From: Calliopum simillimum
Taxonomy: Eukaryota; Arthropoda; Insecta; Diptera; Lauxaniidae
Direction of reading: 5' to 3'
Length of the DNA: 64,000 bases
Assembly (NCBI GenBank): GCA_951812925.1
Contig: OX638368.1
Location: forward strand, 157,342,492-157,406,491
Shown: positions 35,881 to 47,838 of the stretch, piece by piece
How positions within the stretch are numbered: the stretch's first letter is position 1
How the letters are laid out: every line of letters begins with the position of its first letter
The notes under the pieces: generated by a model
What the model was told of the DNA's origin: nothing
What the model saw: only the letters and a program-made list of their open reading frames with translations
Database searches by the model: none
Made by a program: the position numbers and the translations under genes

Positions 35881-36719
35881 GGGAAGAAATTTTCATTGAT
35901 GACAAAGTGAAGGATTCAGTTTCAGCGTTTTTCTTTAGACAAAGGTAAAACATTTTTTTTCGAAGGTATACATAAGTTAAGTGAAAGATTACCCCTCATT
36001 GCGCGGACTTAAAAGCTTCTCTTCGTAGCGTCGAAAAAAGAAACGAAAATTCCGAGTTATCAGCAATTTTTAATTTTTTTTATTTTTCTCAATAGTCTGC
36101 TTCCATCTGGTATCTAAAGCGTTTTTCAACGAACACATTTAGTTTGCATCTTAGCTGGTTGGTAAATTATCTCGACTCGCATTTAGCAGTCGCCTCACTA
36201 AGAGATAAATGTTGATGGCAAAAATCCGTTGCCAAAAACACTACACCTCCTAGATCTGGCTATAGATAGTTTGCATCCAGCAGAACAGGGTAACATATGT
36301 ATATACAGAATTAATACTTTTTTTTGGTAGACGTCAAAATTTTATGACGATATAACGTTTGTTTCAAAAGTAACAATGGTTTTAGAGAAACAACTTTTAA
36401 TATTTTCAATCCAAAGAAAAAAAAATCTTTTTGTGGGAAAAAATACCGTTGAAACCAAAGCTTGGCTTGATAAAGGCTAAGATATCTCAAAAACCGAATG
36501 AGATACAGCAATTCTAATGCCGGATTCGGATTCAGCATTGCAAAATACATTAAAAATAACTATTTTTATATTTGTTTATTGCGTTTTTTTTCTGAATTTT
36601 TTTTATTTTATATGGGATATGTATTTTTGCGATATTTCGCGGGGATGATCAGCTACGATTTCGGGGTTTGCATTTTTCAGACCAATAAACTAATACAAAT
36701 GAAACCCCATTCACAGATT

Positions 36720-37602
36720 TTCTCCACATATTCAAAAAACCATTCGACTGTTCAAGAGCACTGTGTACAAAGACTGATAATGCTAAATACTTAGTTCGCC
36801 CAAAATCGGCAGTTCTTACGGAAAACATAAAAAAGTTCACAAAATAGTTTTAAAAGACCTTAAAAAGAAATTGTGAGAAATAGCCGACACCTTAGAGATA
36901 TCAGAAGGTGGTATGTTTATAACTTTACGTGAAAATTTGAACATGCGAAATAGTCTGATACAAAAGAAAACTATTCTGCAATTTCCATGATTGCGCCCAA
37001 AAATCTGAAAGAGGGTGTCAAAAAAGTCAGCGAGATATTTTTAGATTTTTTTCAAGGTCAATCAAAATTTGCTCGTAAATTCCTGGTTTGGAAAGCAATC
37101 GGCAGCAGTGGCGAAAAGAGTAAGCCTTTTATAAACACAGGAGCAATAAGCTCAGAAATATATCATCACGTCAATGCTACAACTAGGTAACTCCGAAATT
37201 ATCATTCTTATTTTTCATGGTTTAGTGCACAATTCTGTCTAGCCAGAGTTCTCTAAAGTGTGACCATTGCAAAAGTTATTAGAAAAAAACAAAACAAGGA
37301 AAGTCGAAAATCAGTGTAAATTTTAATTTTTAATATCTTTAGAAAATTGGAATTACCTAGTTGTAGCATACACTTACACTTCTTCTGGACTGACTTAGGA
37401 TCTTGTTATTTTATTAGAGTAGCCTTGGAGAGATGCTTTTCATGCCTCGAGAAGCAAGTTCGCTAAACTGTCCACAGCTCATGCCATTTGAAAGATACTG
37501 GGCTTTGGTCAAAATAGAAATTGAGGCAACAAATCAAGTAGCAAACGATGCTAAAGATTTTCGAGAAAAGTGGTGTTCAACAGCTCGAAAAAAAATAAGA
37601 TA
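36720..37602 (+). pseudogene. Tc1/mariner-type transposase, second family, decayed
   Basis: Three blocks can be read in order. An N-terminal part has L-K-D-L-K-K-K-L, E-I-A-D-T-L-E-I-S-E-G-G and R-E-N-L-N-M-R (about 36850-36950). A core part at 36987-37190 has K-F-L-V-W-K-A-I-G and I-S-S-E-I-Y. A C-terminal part has N-C-P-Q-L-M-P-F-E-R-Y-W-A-L-V-K (about 37475-37520), where the E is the expected last acidic residue. Stops and frameshifts separate them. The family differs from the mariner at 34561. A MITE sits at its 3' end (37603). Confidence 0.7.
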
Positions 37603-37993
37603 ATCAGGCATGTCGTGAAATCCGATTGATTTCAATCGGATTTCATTTGGGAGGCTTTTTGATGAAAACGGTGAGTCGTCGAACGATTAAAAGTATAAGA
37701 ATTTCTTTTGTGGAGAATAACAGGTTCTACAAATAGTATTGATTTGCATTAACGAAAAAATAACCGTTTAGGAAATATTCTTAAAAAACCGCAAAAAGTC
37801 GAAAAATTTGATTTTATCGAATATTTTCTAAACGGTAGTTCTAACGTTAATGAAAATCAATACTTTTTGTAGAACCTGTTTTTCTTCAAAAAAGAGATTC
37901 TAATACTTTTTATCGCTCGACTCACCGTTTTCATCAAAAAGCCTCCCAAATGAAATCCGATTGAAATCAATCGGATTTCACGACATGCCTGAA
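37603..37993. mobile_element. Fold-back MITE with TA flanks, 391 bp, copy 1
   Basis: TA stands on both sides (37601-37602 and 37994-37995). The terminal inverted repeat is long (over 70 bp) and starts ATCAGGCATGTCGTGAAATC; it holds an inner palindrome ATCCGATTGATTTCAATCGGAT. Each arm then has GAAAACGGTGAGTCG. The centre also pairs (AACCGTTTAGGAAATATT with AATATTTTCTAAACGGT). A copy of nearly equal length lies at 53463-53849. Confidence 0.85.
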
Positions 37994-38035
37994 TACCATT
38001 AAATCCTCAATGAAGGAGGTGAGAGAAAAAATTAA

Positions 38036-38309
38036 AAATGTGAAATACCTTGCTCCCAGGAGCTTAAAAGTTTCCTATTGGTGTAAATATCAAGCATCAA
38101 AATGTTGCTCCTGATCGGAAAATGTTTGACCGTACCCCCAGGCTGTTGAAGGTCGGAAAAACGTTATTTATATGAAAATATGTGACTTTAATCGAAAGAA
38201 TAATCCTATCCACGGTCAAATATTTTCCGATCGAGACCGAAATATTTATGCTTGATACTTACACCTATAGAAAACTTTTTAGCCCCTGGGAGCAAGGTAT
38301 TTCACATTT
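38036..38309. mobile_element. TTAA-flanked MITE, 274 bp
   Basis: TTAA precedes AAATGTGAAATACCTTGCTC on the left (38032-38035) and follows its mirror on the right (38310-38313). The arms pair over about 115 bp each, with a short centre near 38150-38205. The TTAA flanks suggest piggyBac, but in AT-rich DNA they may be fortuitous. It sits just beyond the decayed transposase and the 391-bp MITE. Confidence 0.6.
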
Positions 38310-38661
38310 TTAATTTGTCGCCATGTAACATAATGTATAACAAAAGGCTTGATAAAATAACAGTTAAAAAATGAGTTTCATTTTTAAAATCGGACTATCT
38401 TTAGTTCTGAAAATTTTTCGAAATTTGTAATGGACAATTCTTTTCAAACGCAGTTTTTACTATCCTGAATAGAGTGTACCGAGATAGCTGAGTTAGTAAA
38501 CATCTTAAGTAAACGTATATTCAATATTCTTCATAATGTTATGAATTATAAGCAATTGGAAATTAAAAAGTTATTAGCAAGATTGAATTCATCTTATCGG
38601 ACTTGGCCCCGAGATTTTATATCGCCACCTGAATGCTACAACTACGAGGGGAAATTTTTAA

Positions 38662-39165
38662 GTCCGCGGAATGGGGGCAAGGAATAGGAATAACAAAACC
38701 AATTTAGTTTTCCTGTTCAATATATTCATCTGATACCCTAATCGAGGTGACCACTCCGGAAATCATTCAAGATGTCCAAAAATTCATATTGAAAGATACC
38801 CGCCTAAAGAAGACACAGCTCGCAGGAATGGTTGGAGTATCAGATACAACCATTTCTTAAATTCACCACAAGATGAATGCCGAGGAATCTTAAGAAGTCT
38901 AAAATAAAAACTTGAATTATTCTAGCAAGTTGATGGACCTCTGTAGTGAAGACAGAGATTGAGTATTGGCTAAAACTGTTACTAAGGACGAAACTTGAGT
39001 CCAAACAGAAATCTATGCAGTGGCACAAATCATGGTGAGTCTTTTGAGACTCAGAAGCGATCCTGTTGATCGATTACAAAGGTAATGATGGCTCCATAGC
39101 CGGAAAATTCTACGCTTCAATCTAAGGGAGGTTTAAGAAAGCCTTCAGCGAAAAAAGAAGAGGAA
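38662..39165 (+). pseudogene. Second mariner copy, decayed
   Basis: The left end AGTCCGCGGAATGGGGG, with TA before it, matches the mariner at 34561. The segment GAGGTGACCACTCCGGAAAT and on to GTTGGAGTATC then aligns with the transposase helix-turn-helix part of that copy. Later pieces (K-D-E-T near 38980; I-L-L-I-D-Y near 39060) match the catalytic-core region, but stops and frameshifts break the frame. The right end was not found. Confidence 0.7.
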
Positions 39166-39200
39166 AATTTTTAATTTACCGTTAATTTCAAAGTGACTAA

Positions 39201-40044
39201 TGTCGTTTTCCATTGGGCTAAAAAAGCAATCTTTTTTTTGATCTGGATCAAAATCTATTACAATTTGCGTTCCATTGGGAAATCTAGAGTAAAATTTTTT
39301 GATCTCAGATCAATTTTTTCAAATCTAGATTTTCTTTCAAATTTCATTTGCTCGCACTCACACTATTACAAGCATGTAGGGCAGTTGCAATAAAGGCAGC
39401 AGCATCTGACAATGAAAAATATTTATTTTGCAGTTGAAAGCAGCAAATATGTGCACATCCCATGGGATATGCAGACCGCACAAGTTGAGGTCGGAAATTC
39501 GGAGCTGACTGCTGTAGAAATTGTGCCAACAATTAGTAAATTAGGGATTTTAAAACAGTGTCCAAATCAGGAAGAAGAAGATTAAAAACAGCTCAACGAA
39601 GTTGTTTTCCTATTTCTATCAAGGCTCAAAAAGGATATTTTAAGGACTTTTCTAGTCTTTATTAAACATTTTTTGTTATATTCAAAATTACATCAATAAA
39701 GTGCACACACAAACTAAATCTTTAGAAAAAAAAATTTAATTTTTAGGGAAACACAGAGCGCCACTCTAGTGAAAAAACTTTCCAGTGCCCAGAGAGTCCT
39801 GGGAGTTTTGAATAAAATTTCCATTTTTAATAAAACTTGTTTTGTTATTTTTATTTTCAAAATGTAAACATAATAATTTGACGGCACACAACTACAAGCT
39901 TGCTTATTACTTGAAATGTCAAAACATTTGTTCCCGTCACCCGCCCCAGTAAAAATAAAATATTTGCTCTGTTTTCGTGTTCCATTCAACACAAAAAATT
40001 TTTGATCTAAAAGCAAAATCTAGATTTCCCAATGGAAAACGACA
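39201..40044. mobile_element. TIR element with TGTCGTTTTCC ends, 844 bp
   Basis: The ends are TGTCGTTTTCCATTGGG and its mirror. TAA stands on both sides (39198-39200 and 40045-40047), which would fit a 3-bp TWA duplication as in PIF/Harbinger elements. Near the left end the same GTTTTCC/TCCATTGGGAAATCTAG pattern is repeated internally. The interior has no recognisable transposase. Confidence 0.6.
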
Positions 40045-40047
40045 TAA

Positions 40048-42529
40048 GTAAATATCAAAAACAACTACAGATCCATCAGCAATATATCATGTAAGAAATA
40101 CCTCACATTCTGTAAAACTTTTGATTTAAACATCGCATAGCTTGGGTAAATGATTAAATGATATAAAACTAAACATTGCTAGAATATAAAGTATATAACT
40201 TTACTATACCATATAAACATAGATATATTTTCACTGCTTCTCCAAGAACGACGAAACTTGCTTGACATCAATACAATTGCCAAAACGAAGTGAGGTTCAA
40301 AAAGAGGCACGCGATAAAAAATAAACAAACAGTTTTTATTTTTTCAAATTTGTCAAATCATCGTGATCAGCAACTTCAAGTACAGAAATACTTGCAGCGA
40401 ACCGATATCATGCTTGTGATACCAATACCTAAGTTAAGTAATTTTCTTTATACAGAACAAACGAAAACACCAATATCTACAAGAACGTTGGTATGCGTAT
40501 TTTATTCCAAAATATAAAAAGAATCATAAAAAAATTAACGAAATTCGACAGAAAGAGAAATCATTAACTTCTCGTAACACAATCAAAAGTATAAACACAA
40601 CACTACGCAGTACACGAAAATAACCACCTGTTAAAAGCGTTATACTAAATATGAATGAAAGATTAAAAATCGGGAGCTAAAGTGAAACAAAAACAATGTG
40701 AAAATACCTGCATATGTATAGTGCAATTGTGTTTAAATGAAAACAGCTGATTGGGTATGTAATAAGGCCGCCGGCGATGTAAAAACAAAACAAATAAATC
40801 TAAAAGTGGTATTCACGATCCATTGGGTAAGGTCTTGCATTTACACCAACATATGCTACGGTATTGGAAATAAGATGTACTGCTTGACAGTTTTCAAAAA
40901 AATTAATAACCTTAACATGTTTGACTAACGTGCCCATCTCATCTTTTTTTGATGGAAAAACTGGAAAAATTTACCAAAAACTACTATTTGGCAGGTTTTC
41001 ACACATAAAAACCAGTATTTTTGACAGGAAAGTTATTTAATTATTAAAATACACATAAAATTATGTACATAAAGTGAAATACATATGTACATCCGAATTC
41101 ATTAGTCATGATTTAGTGTTATACAGAGATTCTTAATAAAGGGATTTGGATTCGCTATAACCCTTCATTTTGTGAGGTTTGATCAAATAATGCTTAAGCC
41201 AAAAATGGGATGGATTGGATGATATTAAGTGGAATCTCATCGAGGTCAATGTTTAAGAAAATGTGAGGATTATGGTCAAATAGTGCCATCGCCATAAGAG
41301 GGGTAAAATGTAAGACCAACACTCCTCTTTAAAACACATTATTTTCCCCCTTCTGTGAATATATCCATCACTTAACTCTATCCCTTAAGAAAGCTCCCGT
41401 GCATAAATATTTTTATGAAATTTACCCCTTACTTCCAGCGCTTCTGTGCCTCTCTTGAAGTAGAGTGTAAGACCAAACTGGATTATTTTTCCTCAACATT
41501 TTCCCCAAACACCTATTTTCACCCCATAGGAACGCTTATTTTATAATTTTTGTGCATTGTTCTCGATTCGCCAACGTTCATTCGAAATAAACCAGATTTT
41601 GTGAATTTCACATCTAAACCAATTTGATGACCAAAAGACTGGGTTTTTAAACGAAAACACAGGTTTTAATATAGTCTTCAAAAAGCCGGAGTATCCCGCC
41701 AAAAAACTGGATAAATGGTCATGTTATGAATGACGTATAAAGTGGCGGTTACTATTTATTGGAAATATTTGATTTTTTTTGCAGCTTTGGAAGCCTAAAT
41801 GCTCAATATCGTAAGTAGGGGTACTTTTAATTTTCATAAATGTATCAATATTCTACAGATGTCAATCGCATAATGAAACAAAACAGGATTAAATGTCAAT
41901 AATAACGAATTTCAATCGACAGTGACCGTAAGTTTTTTATACCCTGCAACGAAGAGATATTCCCTTTTTTTATATCAACGGTTTTTTTTTTTTCAATTTC
42001 AATGTTAAATGGACGTAAATCGGCTCCAAATGTCAAAAAATTACTAAATTATTCAAATTTTTATGTTAAAGTTAAATCTGTTTAAATCAACCCTACTTTA
42101 ACTACAATGTTTTAAAATGCTTACGTAAGTAAACGTGAACATTAACTAATCACTTCCATTTTTAATCGCAATCAGACTGCGACCGGATCTATAACTAATT
42201 TCATGCACCTAACCCTTAGAAACACTGTTTTTCAAAATTAATAGATTACATCAAACTTTGCAAATTGAAAATCGTATATGGCTGCTTCTACTCACGAAGG
42301 AAATTTCTGCGGCTCACTTAATTTTACATATTTTTTGTAATAATATTTCATTGAGTTGTGGTCAAAATTAATCAACTTATTTCTAATATTACAGTGAAAA
42401 TTATATCGATCCCAAAGATATTTCATGCAAAAACTGTACTTTAATGCCCAAATTCTCATTCTTCTGGCATGCATTTTTTCCGAATTTAAAGCTTTAATGC
42501 TAAATAAAACTTAATTTCGACTGTGCATA
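40048..42529. other. Stretch without a recognised gene
   Basis: About 2.5 kb of AT-rich DNA. Short frames at 40290-40517 and 40737-40928 have no family resemblance, no splice context and biased composition, so they are not called. A short relative of the ATACCCT repeat end is near 41938. Confidence 0.35.
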
Positions 42530-43155
42530 CTAGGCATGCGCTTATTTTACGATTTTCTGATTTTCGTTCATGCCGCCCCCTGAAATCCTTCTAATGGTCA
42601 TAAAAACAAATACTATGAAGTTTCACGGCGATCGGATAACGATAACCCGGCCCGCAAGAGAGGTCAAGGTCAAGTTGAGGTTTCAGGCAAAAAATAATGA
42701 AAATTTTTTTTAAACTTAATTAAATTAGTCAATTGTTTAAAATCGGGTAATAATTACGAATTCTATGAATTTTTCTTTTATCGACATTAGCAAAATTTCC
42801 GCAAAATGCTATTCTACTACATATGGTATTTTGCGGCAATTTTGCTAATGCCGTAAAAGAAAAATTCATAGAATACGTATTTATTACCCGATTTTAAACA
42901 ATTATAGCTTGTTGGAAAGGTATTTCAATTTGCTATAAGATAAAGTTATGCTTTGACTAATTTAATTAAGTTTAAAAAAAATTTTCATTATTTTTTGCCT
43001 GAAACCTCAACTTGACCTTGACCTCTCTTGCGGGCCGGGTTATCGTTATCCGATCGCCGTGAAACTTCATAGTATTTGTTTTTATGACCATTAGAAGGAT
43101 TTCAGGGGGCGGCATGAACGAAAATCAGAAAATCGTAAAATAAGCGCATACCTAG
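42530..43155. mobile_element. 626-bp fold-back element with 6-bp duplication
   Basis: TGCATA stands on both sides (42524-42529 and 43156-43161). The ends are CTAGGCATGCGC on the left and, mirrored, CTAGGTATGCGC. The two arms of about 290 bp are near-perfect mirror images. They include an unusually GC-rich block (AACCCGGCCCGCAAGAGAGG) and a CCGCCCCCTGAAATCC block. The short centre is ACTACATATGGTATTTTGCG-like. No coding frame. The 6-bp target size does not point to one superfamily. Confidence 0.8.
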
Positions 43156-43499
43156 TGCATACGTACACTTTGCACTCTAAATGAGAATCAATAATGCTTC
43201 AATGTAACTGCCAAATTATTCTATTAATATTAACTTTTATTAAAAAATTACGAACTGAACTTTGTCATACGACTTTTACCCCAGCATCCGGCATATCAAA
43301 ATGTTTAAAAATTTTGATGAATTAGAGGATATATCGCGTTGCTGTTGACGCGAATAAACGAAGAAAAGTTCTCTTAGGATCGCATTGATTAGTCTCGGAT
43401 AGTGGATATTTTAGTCGATACGCCGAGTTTTGCGTGAGGAATTGTGTTGCGGCCACTCAAATTACACTATGCAACAAATGAGTAAAAATTTTTTCCCCA

Positions 43500-43610
43500 G
43501 GGAATGCCATTATTCATTTTATATGTAAACCCCCACATGTGGGTCATTTTGACCTAAATGTGGGGGGGGGGTCAAAATGACCCACTTGTAAGGGTCTTAG
43601 AGGGTTAAAA
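43500..43610. repeat. GC-rich hairpin
   Basis: CCCCCACATGTGGGTCATTT and TGGGGGGGGGGTCAAAATGA lie a few bases apart. GTGGGTCATTTTGACC pairs with GGTCAAAATGACCCAC, and the C-run pairs with the G-run. The unit is about 70 bp. It stands alone in AT-rich DNA; no duplication or neighbour gives it a role. Confidence 0.5.
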
Positions 43611-44629
43611 TTTTCTACAAAAATATTCCTCGTAATATCCTGCATAAGTTTACTGAACACATAATACACCTCAAATGTAAGGATCATATAGTTAGATTCA
43701 TCGATTTAACACAAGAATGCGCTATTTTGGTATTTTTCATGTACAGTGGATTAAAATACTTCAAAAATCGATTAAAAAAAATCTGACGTGCTGGAGAAAA
43801 ACGACGAGACACGGGTATTTTTTTTAACGCCTACTTTAAGAATTTTAAGAATTTTTTGGATTTTCTCATGTGTTTTACAAAAAGTTTTAATTATCGAACA
43901 GTTTATTACAAAAAAACGAAAAAAATAGGGAAAAACGCATTTTGGTAACTTTTCAATGAATTGTATGTATACAACTTTTGCATTTTTCCATGGATTTTTT
44001 AAGTGGTATCTTATTTTCTTCACAAATATATAGTCTATGATACAAAAAAAAAAAAAATTATAAAAAAGTTATTTCTTCTTGTATAAATCTGCAGTTGATT
44101 TTGATTTTTTGTTAATTTTTTCGAAAAAAAAAATGTTTTTTTTAGAAATCAATTTATTTCGCCGAAACTAACAAATTAACCAAAAAGTAATGTCAATATC
44201 ATTTGTAGGTAATTTAATTACCTTTAATATGACATATAATACATTTGAATACAAACATTAGTTCTTGAGATATTAGTATTTAAATGGAACTTTTTTTTTT
44301 TGGTCCGAAAACCGAAAATGACCGATATCTCGAAAACGACACGAAAAAAAAAATAATGCGATTTTCGGAATCAGCAGGCCATTTTACATATGAAATGGAT
44401 AGTGGCATTCACTGGGAGATTTGGCTGTTGCATAGTGTTATCAGTCTTCTGGCAAGTATTTTCGGTTAAAATATATTTGTTAGATTTTTATTACAATTAT
44501 AGGATAAAAATTCATAGCATTTTAATGTAGAAAGAAATCCATCATTTCGGCGTTGAGCGTTGTATTGACTAAAAGAGAAATATTCTCAGTCTTCTGTTCT
44601 CAGTCTGCTGAAAACTTAAAAGCCATATA
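43611..44629. other. Stretch without a recognised gene
   Basis: Only AT-rich sequence with A-runs (for example 44043-44059). Short frames at 43772-44023 and 44284-44469 show no family features and are not called. Confidence 0.35.
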
Positions 44630-45516
44630 GTACAATCATTTGGGAGAATAAAATGATGTTATATGGAAAGTTTTGCGGGATTTTTGCAAATGGGTTATTT
44701 TATAGATGTCGATGTGCTCTTTCAGAATTTCAACTTTGCTACTTCGAATCGTGTTCGCTTGCGCCGCCATATTGGAAAAATGGCGTCCAAAATCAGCTTT
44801 TTACAAATATCTCTTTAACGGTTACATTTAGAGAAAAATATTTTGGACCAATATTGTAGCTTATAAAATTTTCTATAAAAATGACCTTTCAATTGTTTTC
44901 GTACGACTTATAACTTAGGAGATGTCCTAATTCAAAATTTGAAAAAAATTAGTATATTGTACATGCCTCTTATGAATAGGCACAGAGATGTGTTGAGCTT
45001 AAAATTACGATAACCCATGAACGGTGAGGCACACGTTTAAAGTAAAAATATATGTTTATAGGGAATTATCATCATATGAAGTGCAAGTAATTCCCTATAA
45101 ACACATATTTTTACTTTAAACGTGTGACTCACCGTTCATGGGTTATCGTAATTTTAAGCTCAACACATCACTGTGCCTATTCATAAGAGGCATGTACAAT
45201 TTACTAATTTTTTTCAAATTTTGAATTAGGATATCTCCTAAGTTATAAGTCGTACGAAAACAATTGAAAGGCAATTTTTATAGAAAATTTTATAAGCTAC
45301 AATATTGGTCCAAAATATTTTTCTCTAAATGTAACCGTTAAAGAGATATTTGTAAAAAGCTGATTTTGGACGCCATTTTTCCAATATGGCGGCACGAGCG
45401 AACACGATTCGAGGTAGCAAAGTTGAAATTCTGAAAGAGCACATCGACATCTATAAAATAACCCATTTGCAAAAATCCCGCAAAACTTTCCAGGTAAAAC
45501 TACCAAATGACTGAAC
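44630..45516. mobile_element. Fold-back element with TA flanks, 887 bp
   Basis: TA stands at 44628-44629 and 45517-45518, with ends GTACAATCATTTGG and, mirrored, GTTCAGTCATTTGG. The arms of about 400 bp are close mirror images. The motif CCATGAACGGTGAG occurs at about 45013 and inverted at about 45128. Because of the mirror, nearly the same 69-residue frame appears on + (44653-44859) and on - (45297-45506); this is an artefact of the palindrome, not two genes. Parts of the arms are related to the element in the Keap1 intron (16187-17119). Confidence 0.8.
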
Positions 45517-45812
45517 TAATAATGCAGAGAAGAAGGCGAGGCAGGTATTTTTTTTTTTTAGCTTTTTTTGTTGAAAAAAAAAAACATGCATTTTGGTTTG
45601 GGATTTTTTTATAAAATTAGCAACAAAAAAAAAGAAGACTGGCCCAATGAATACCTTGAGATCGGATTAAAAAATCAAAATATTTGTTTATAAAATAATT
45701 TTAACTTTGCATTTGCTCCGCTTCAATAATTTTAAATTTCAATTTTATTCAAAAACTAAAAGAAATAACAATTTGAAATAAATTTATTTCAAGATTTTCA
45801 AATCACACGATG

Positions 45813-47838
45813 CACAAAGGGGTATTGTATACGCTTTTACGCATTTAATTGAAAAAAAAAAAAAATTGTTGGAAGTACCGGCTTTTTTTGATACCGTTTT
45901 TCTGCGTCACAAACAAAAATTGTTGACCTAACGTTACGAGTTAAAAAGTTATACGCGGTTAAAGATTATCTTTTTTTTTTGCTTTCGTTCGCGCGCAATG
46001 AAAATTTAAATTTTTTGACTTTTTAAAGTACATTTTTATTAAAAAAGTGTTTTTGAAAAAAATTTGAATGAAACCTTCAATTTCAGGTAATTGTGGTTCT
46101 TCCTACATAAGTTTTCTTGAGTTAATGTTTAAAAAATTTTTTTTATATATATTAAATATTTGTTAAAAAATTAAGGTTTTTTATTATTCAAGTGGAGTTA
46201 AAGTATTTTAGGGTGTGCACGATTTTCATCTAATTATGATTTTCTTTAACTACATACTGCCCATAATGAGTGTATAAAATTTGGTTGTGCCATTTTGTGC
46301 TCTTTCGGATATATTAAACTTTTTGTAAGAGAACTCCTTTTGTTTTGTTTGTCTTCTTAAATTTTGATAGAACCTTTTAGTTCAGGTATTTTTGTAATAC
46401 AAAAGTGGTTTTTGTTTTGTGGAAAAGTGTTTTGTTATATTTAAATTTTTTTTTTTTTTTGTTCGTAAGTCTAAAATTAAGTGCATTTTGGCTATATACA
46501 TAGACATATAGTTGTTCCAAAAGTGAGCTCAAGCAAAAATGTTTACATTTTAATAAAGTGTAGACATTTAAGTTACTTTCTGTGAAAAAAAGGTTTTTGC
46601 GCGGCTGTGAGAAATGTTAATTTTTTTTAGGCAAACTGACATGTCCAATATGTATGAAAGTGGAGCAAAAAATAAATAAAAAGTTAAATACAGACATATA
46701 GACAGACAATTACCCCCAAAAATCTGCAAGAGGGTGTCAATAAAATATGCTGAGTTTTTAAAAAATTTTTGAAGGTCATAAAGAGATCGCTCATCGCTGT
46801 TTTATGCAAAATCTCGGCTTAGTACAGTTTTTATTTCATTACGATTTAAGAAATGCTCGGAATGAGTCGTCCGATATATCAAATTGTTTGTCTTGAGTCA
46901 AGGTATTTAAAAATATTATATCTCGTATTTAAAATCATTCATATGTTGTTGTTTTAGATCAAGGGTTACAGCGTAGAACAAAAGTGAGCCAATTTTGGCT
47001 CGCCTACAAAAACAAGAATATTTCAATAATTTTTTAAATTTCTGAGGACTACACACACGAAAAATGTTTGTTGTTTTATTTGAGCTCGTCAAAATTCGCG
47101 GAATTAAAATATTTATGAAAAATTGTTTTTTTGTTTCGCATTAAAAAAAAACAACAAACATTTTTCGTGTGTTGTTGTCCTCAGAAATTTAAAAAATTAT
47201 TGAAATATTGTAGTTGTTGCAAACGAGCCACCAAAAAAACAACAAAAAATAGGTTTTGTGATTGTTGTAGTTCGAGGAATTTGAAGTTTTTGTAAAAGCG
47301 AAAATTTTGGGCTAACTGCGCTTGGCTCAATGATTTGAAAACGTGTCAGATAAAAACGTGTTTTAGATAAAAAAAACCCACAGAAAACATATTTTCGATA
47401 TTTCGGCCTACTGTAAAACTCTTAAACTACATCTTGGAAAAACTGTTTTTCATAAGTTTATCATAAAATCATGCAAGAAACAATTTTCTACCGCATCTTA
47501 ACCCATTATATCCTGTTTTTAAGGGTCTTTTTGACCCTTTTTTCCAAAAACTTTATTAAAATGGGTTAAAATGTTCTACAAAAATATTCTTCAAAAAATT
47601 TCGTTAGGGGTCATCAAACACAGAAATTTTTAAAACTTCAGAATAATGCGAAAAAAATTTGATGACAATTTTCAATTTCCGTTTTTTATTTGCTATAAAA
47701 AAAAATTTCACTACATATTGTACAACTGCATTAATTTTCTACTTTTTTATGCATAATTAACTAAAAAAATAAGTTATTATAACCCTCAATAGTCTGGACG
47801 AATTAATATCGTGTTTCGGTATCAAATACCCCACTGTG
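45813..47838. mobile_element. Transib-like element, copy B, with nested MITE
   Basis: The ends are CACAAAGGGGTATT and, mirrored, CACAGTGGGGTATT, as in copy A (1278-2972). The flanking 5-mers are CGATG and CGACG (4 of 5). It aligns with copy A over most of its length, with a deletion of about 80-100 bp near 46335 and a 401-bp hAT-type MITE at 46960-47360. No transposase frame. Confidence 0.62.
46960..47360. mobile_element. hAT-type MITE with 8-bp duplication, copy 2
   Basis: TTTTAGAT stands on both sides (46952-46959 and 47361-47368). The left end CAAGGGTTACAGCGTAGAAC matches, in reverse, the right end of the MITE at 12967-13352; the right end is more diverged. Copy A of the host element lacks it, which shows the empty site. 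Confidence 0.85.

Larger units (their letters stand above)
34561..36009 (+). mobile_element. Decayed mariner element with nested MITE
   Basis: The ends AGTTCGCGGAATGGGGG and, mirrored, AGTCCGCGCAATGAGGGG have TA on both sides (34559-34560 and 36010-36011). Between them lies a broken mariner transposase (35292-35880) and a TA-flanked MITE at 34608-35248. A second copy with the same left end begins at 38662. The internal region is shortened compared with a full mariner of about 1.3 kb once the MITE is removed. Confidence 0.75.

Noticed and set aside
43500..43610. A possible G-quadruplex regulatory element
   Set aside because: Only one G-run is long; the pairing of the two arms explains the sequence better.
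44653..45506. Two nearly identical small proteins on opposite strands
   Set aside because: They lie in the arms of one fold-back element and reflect the mirror symmetry.
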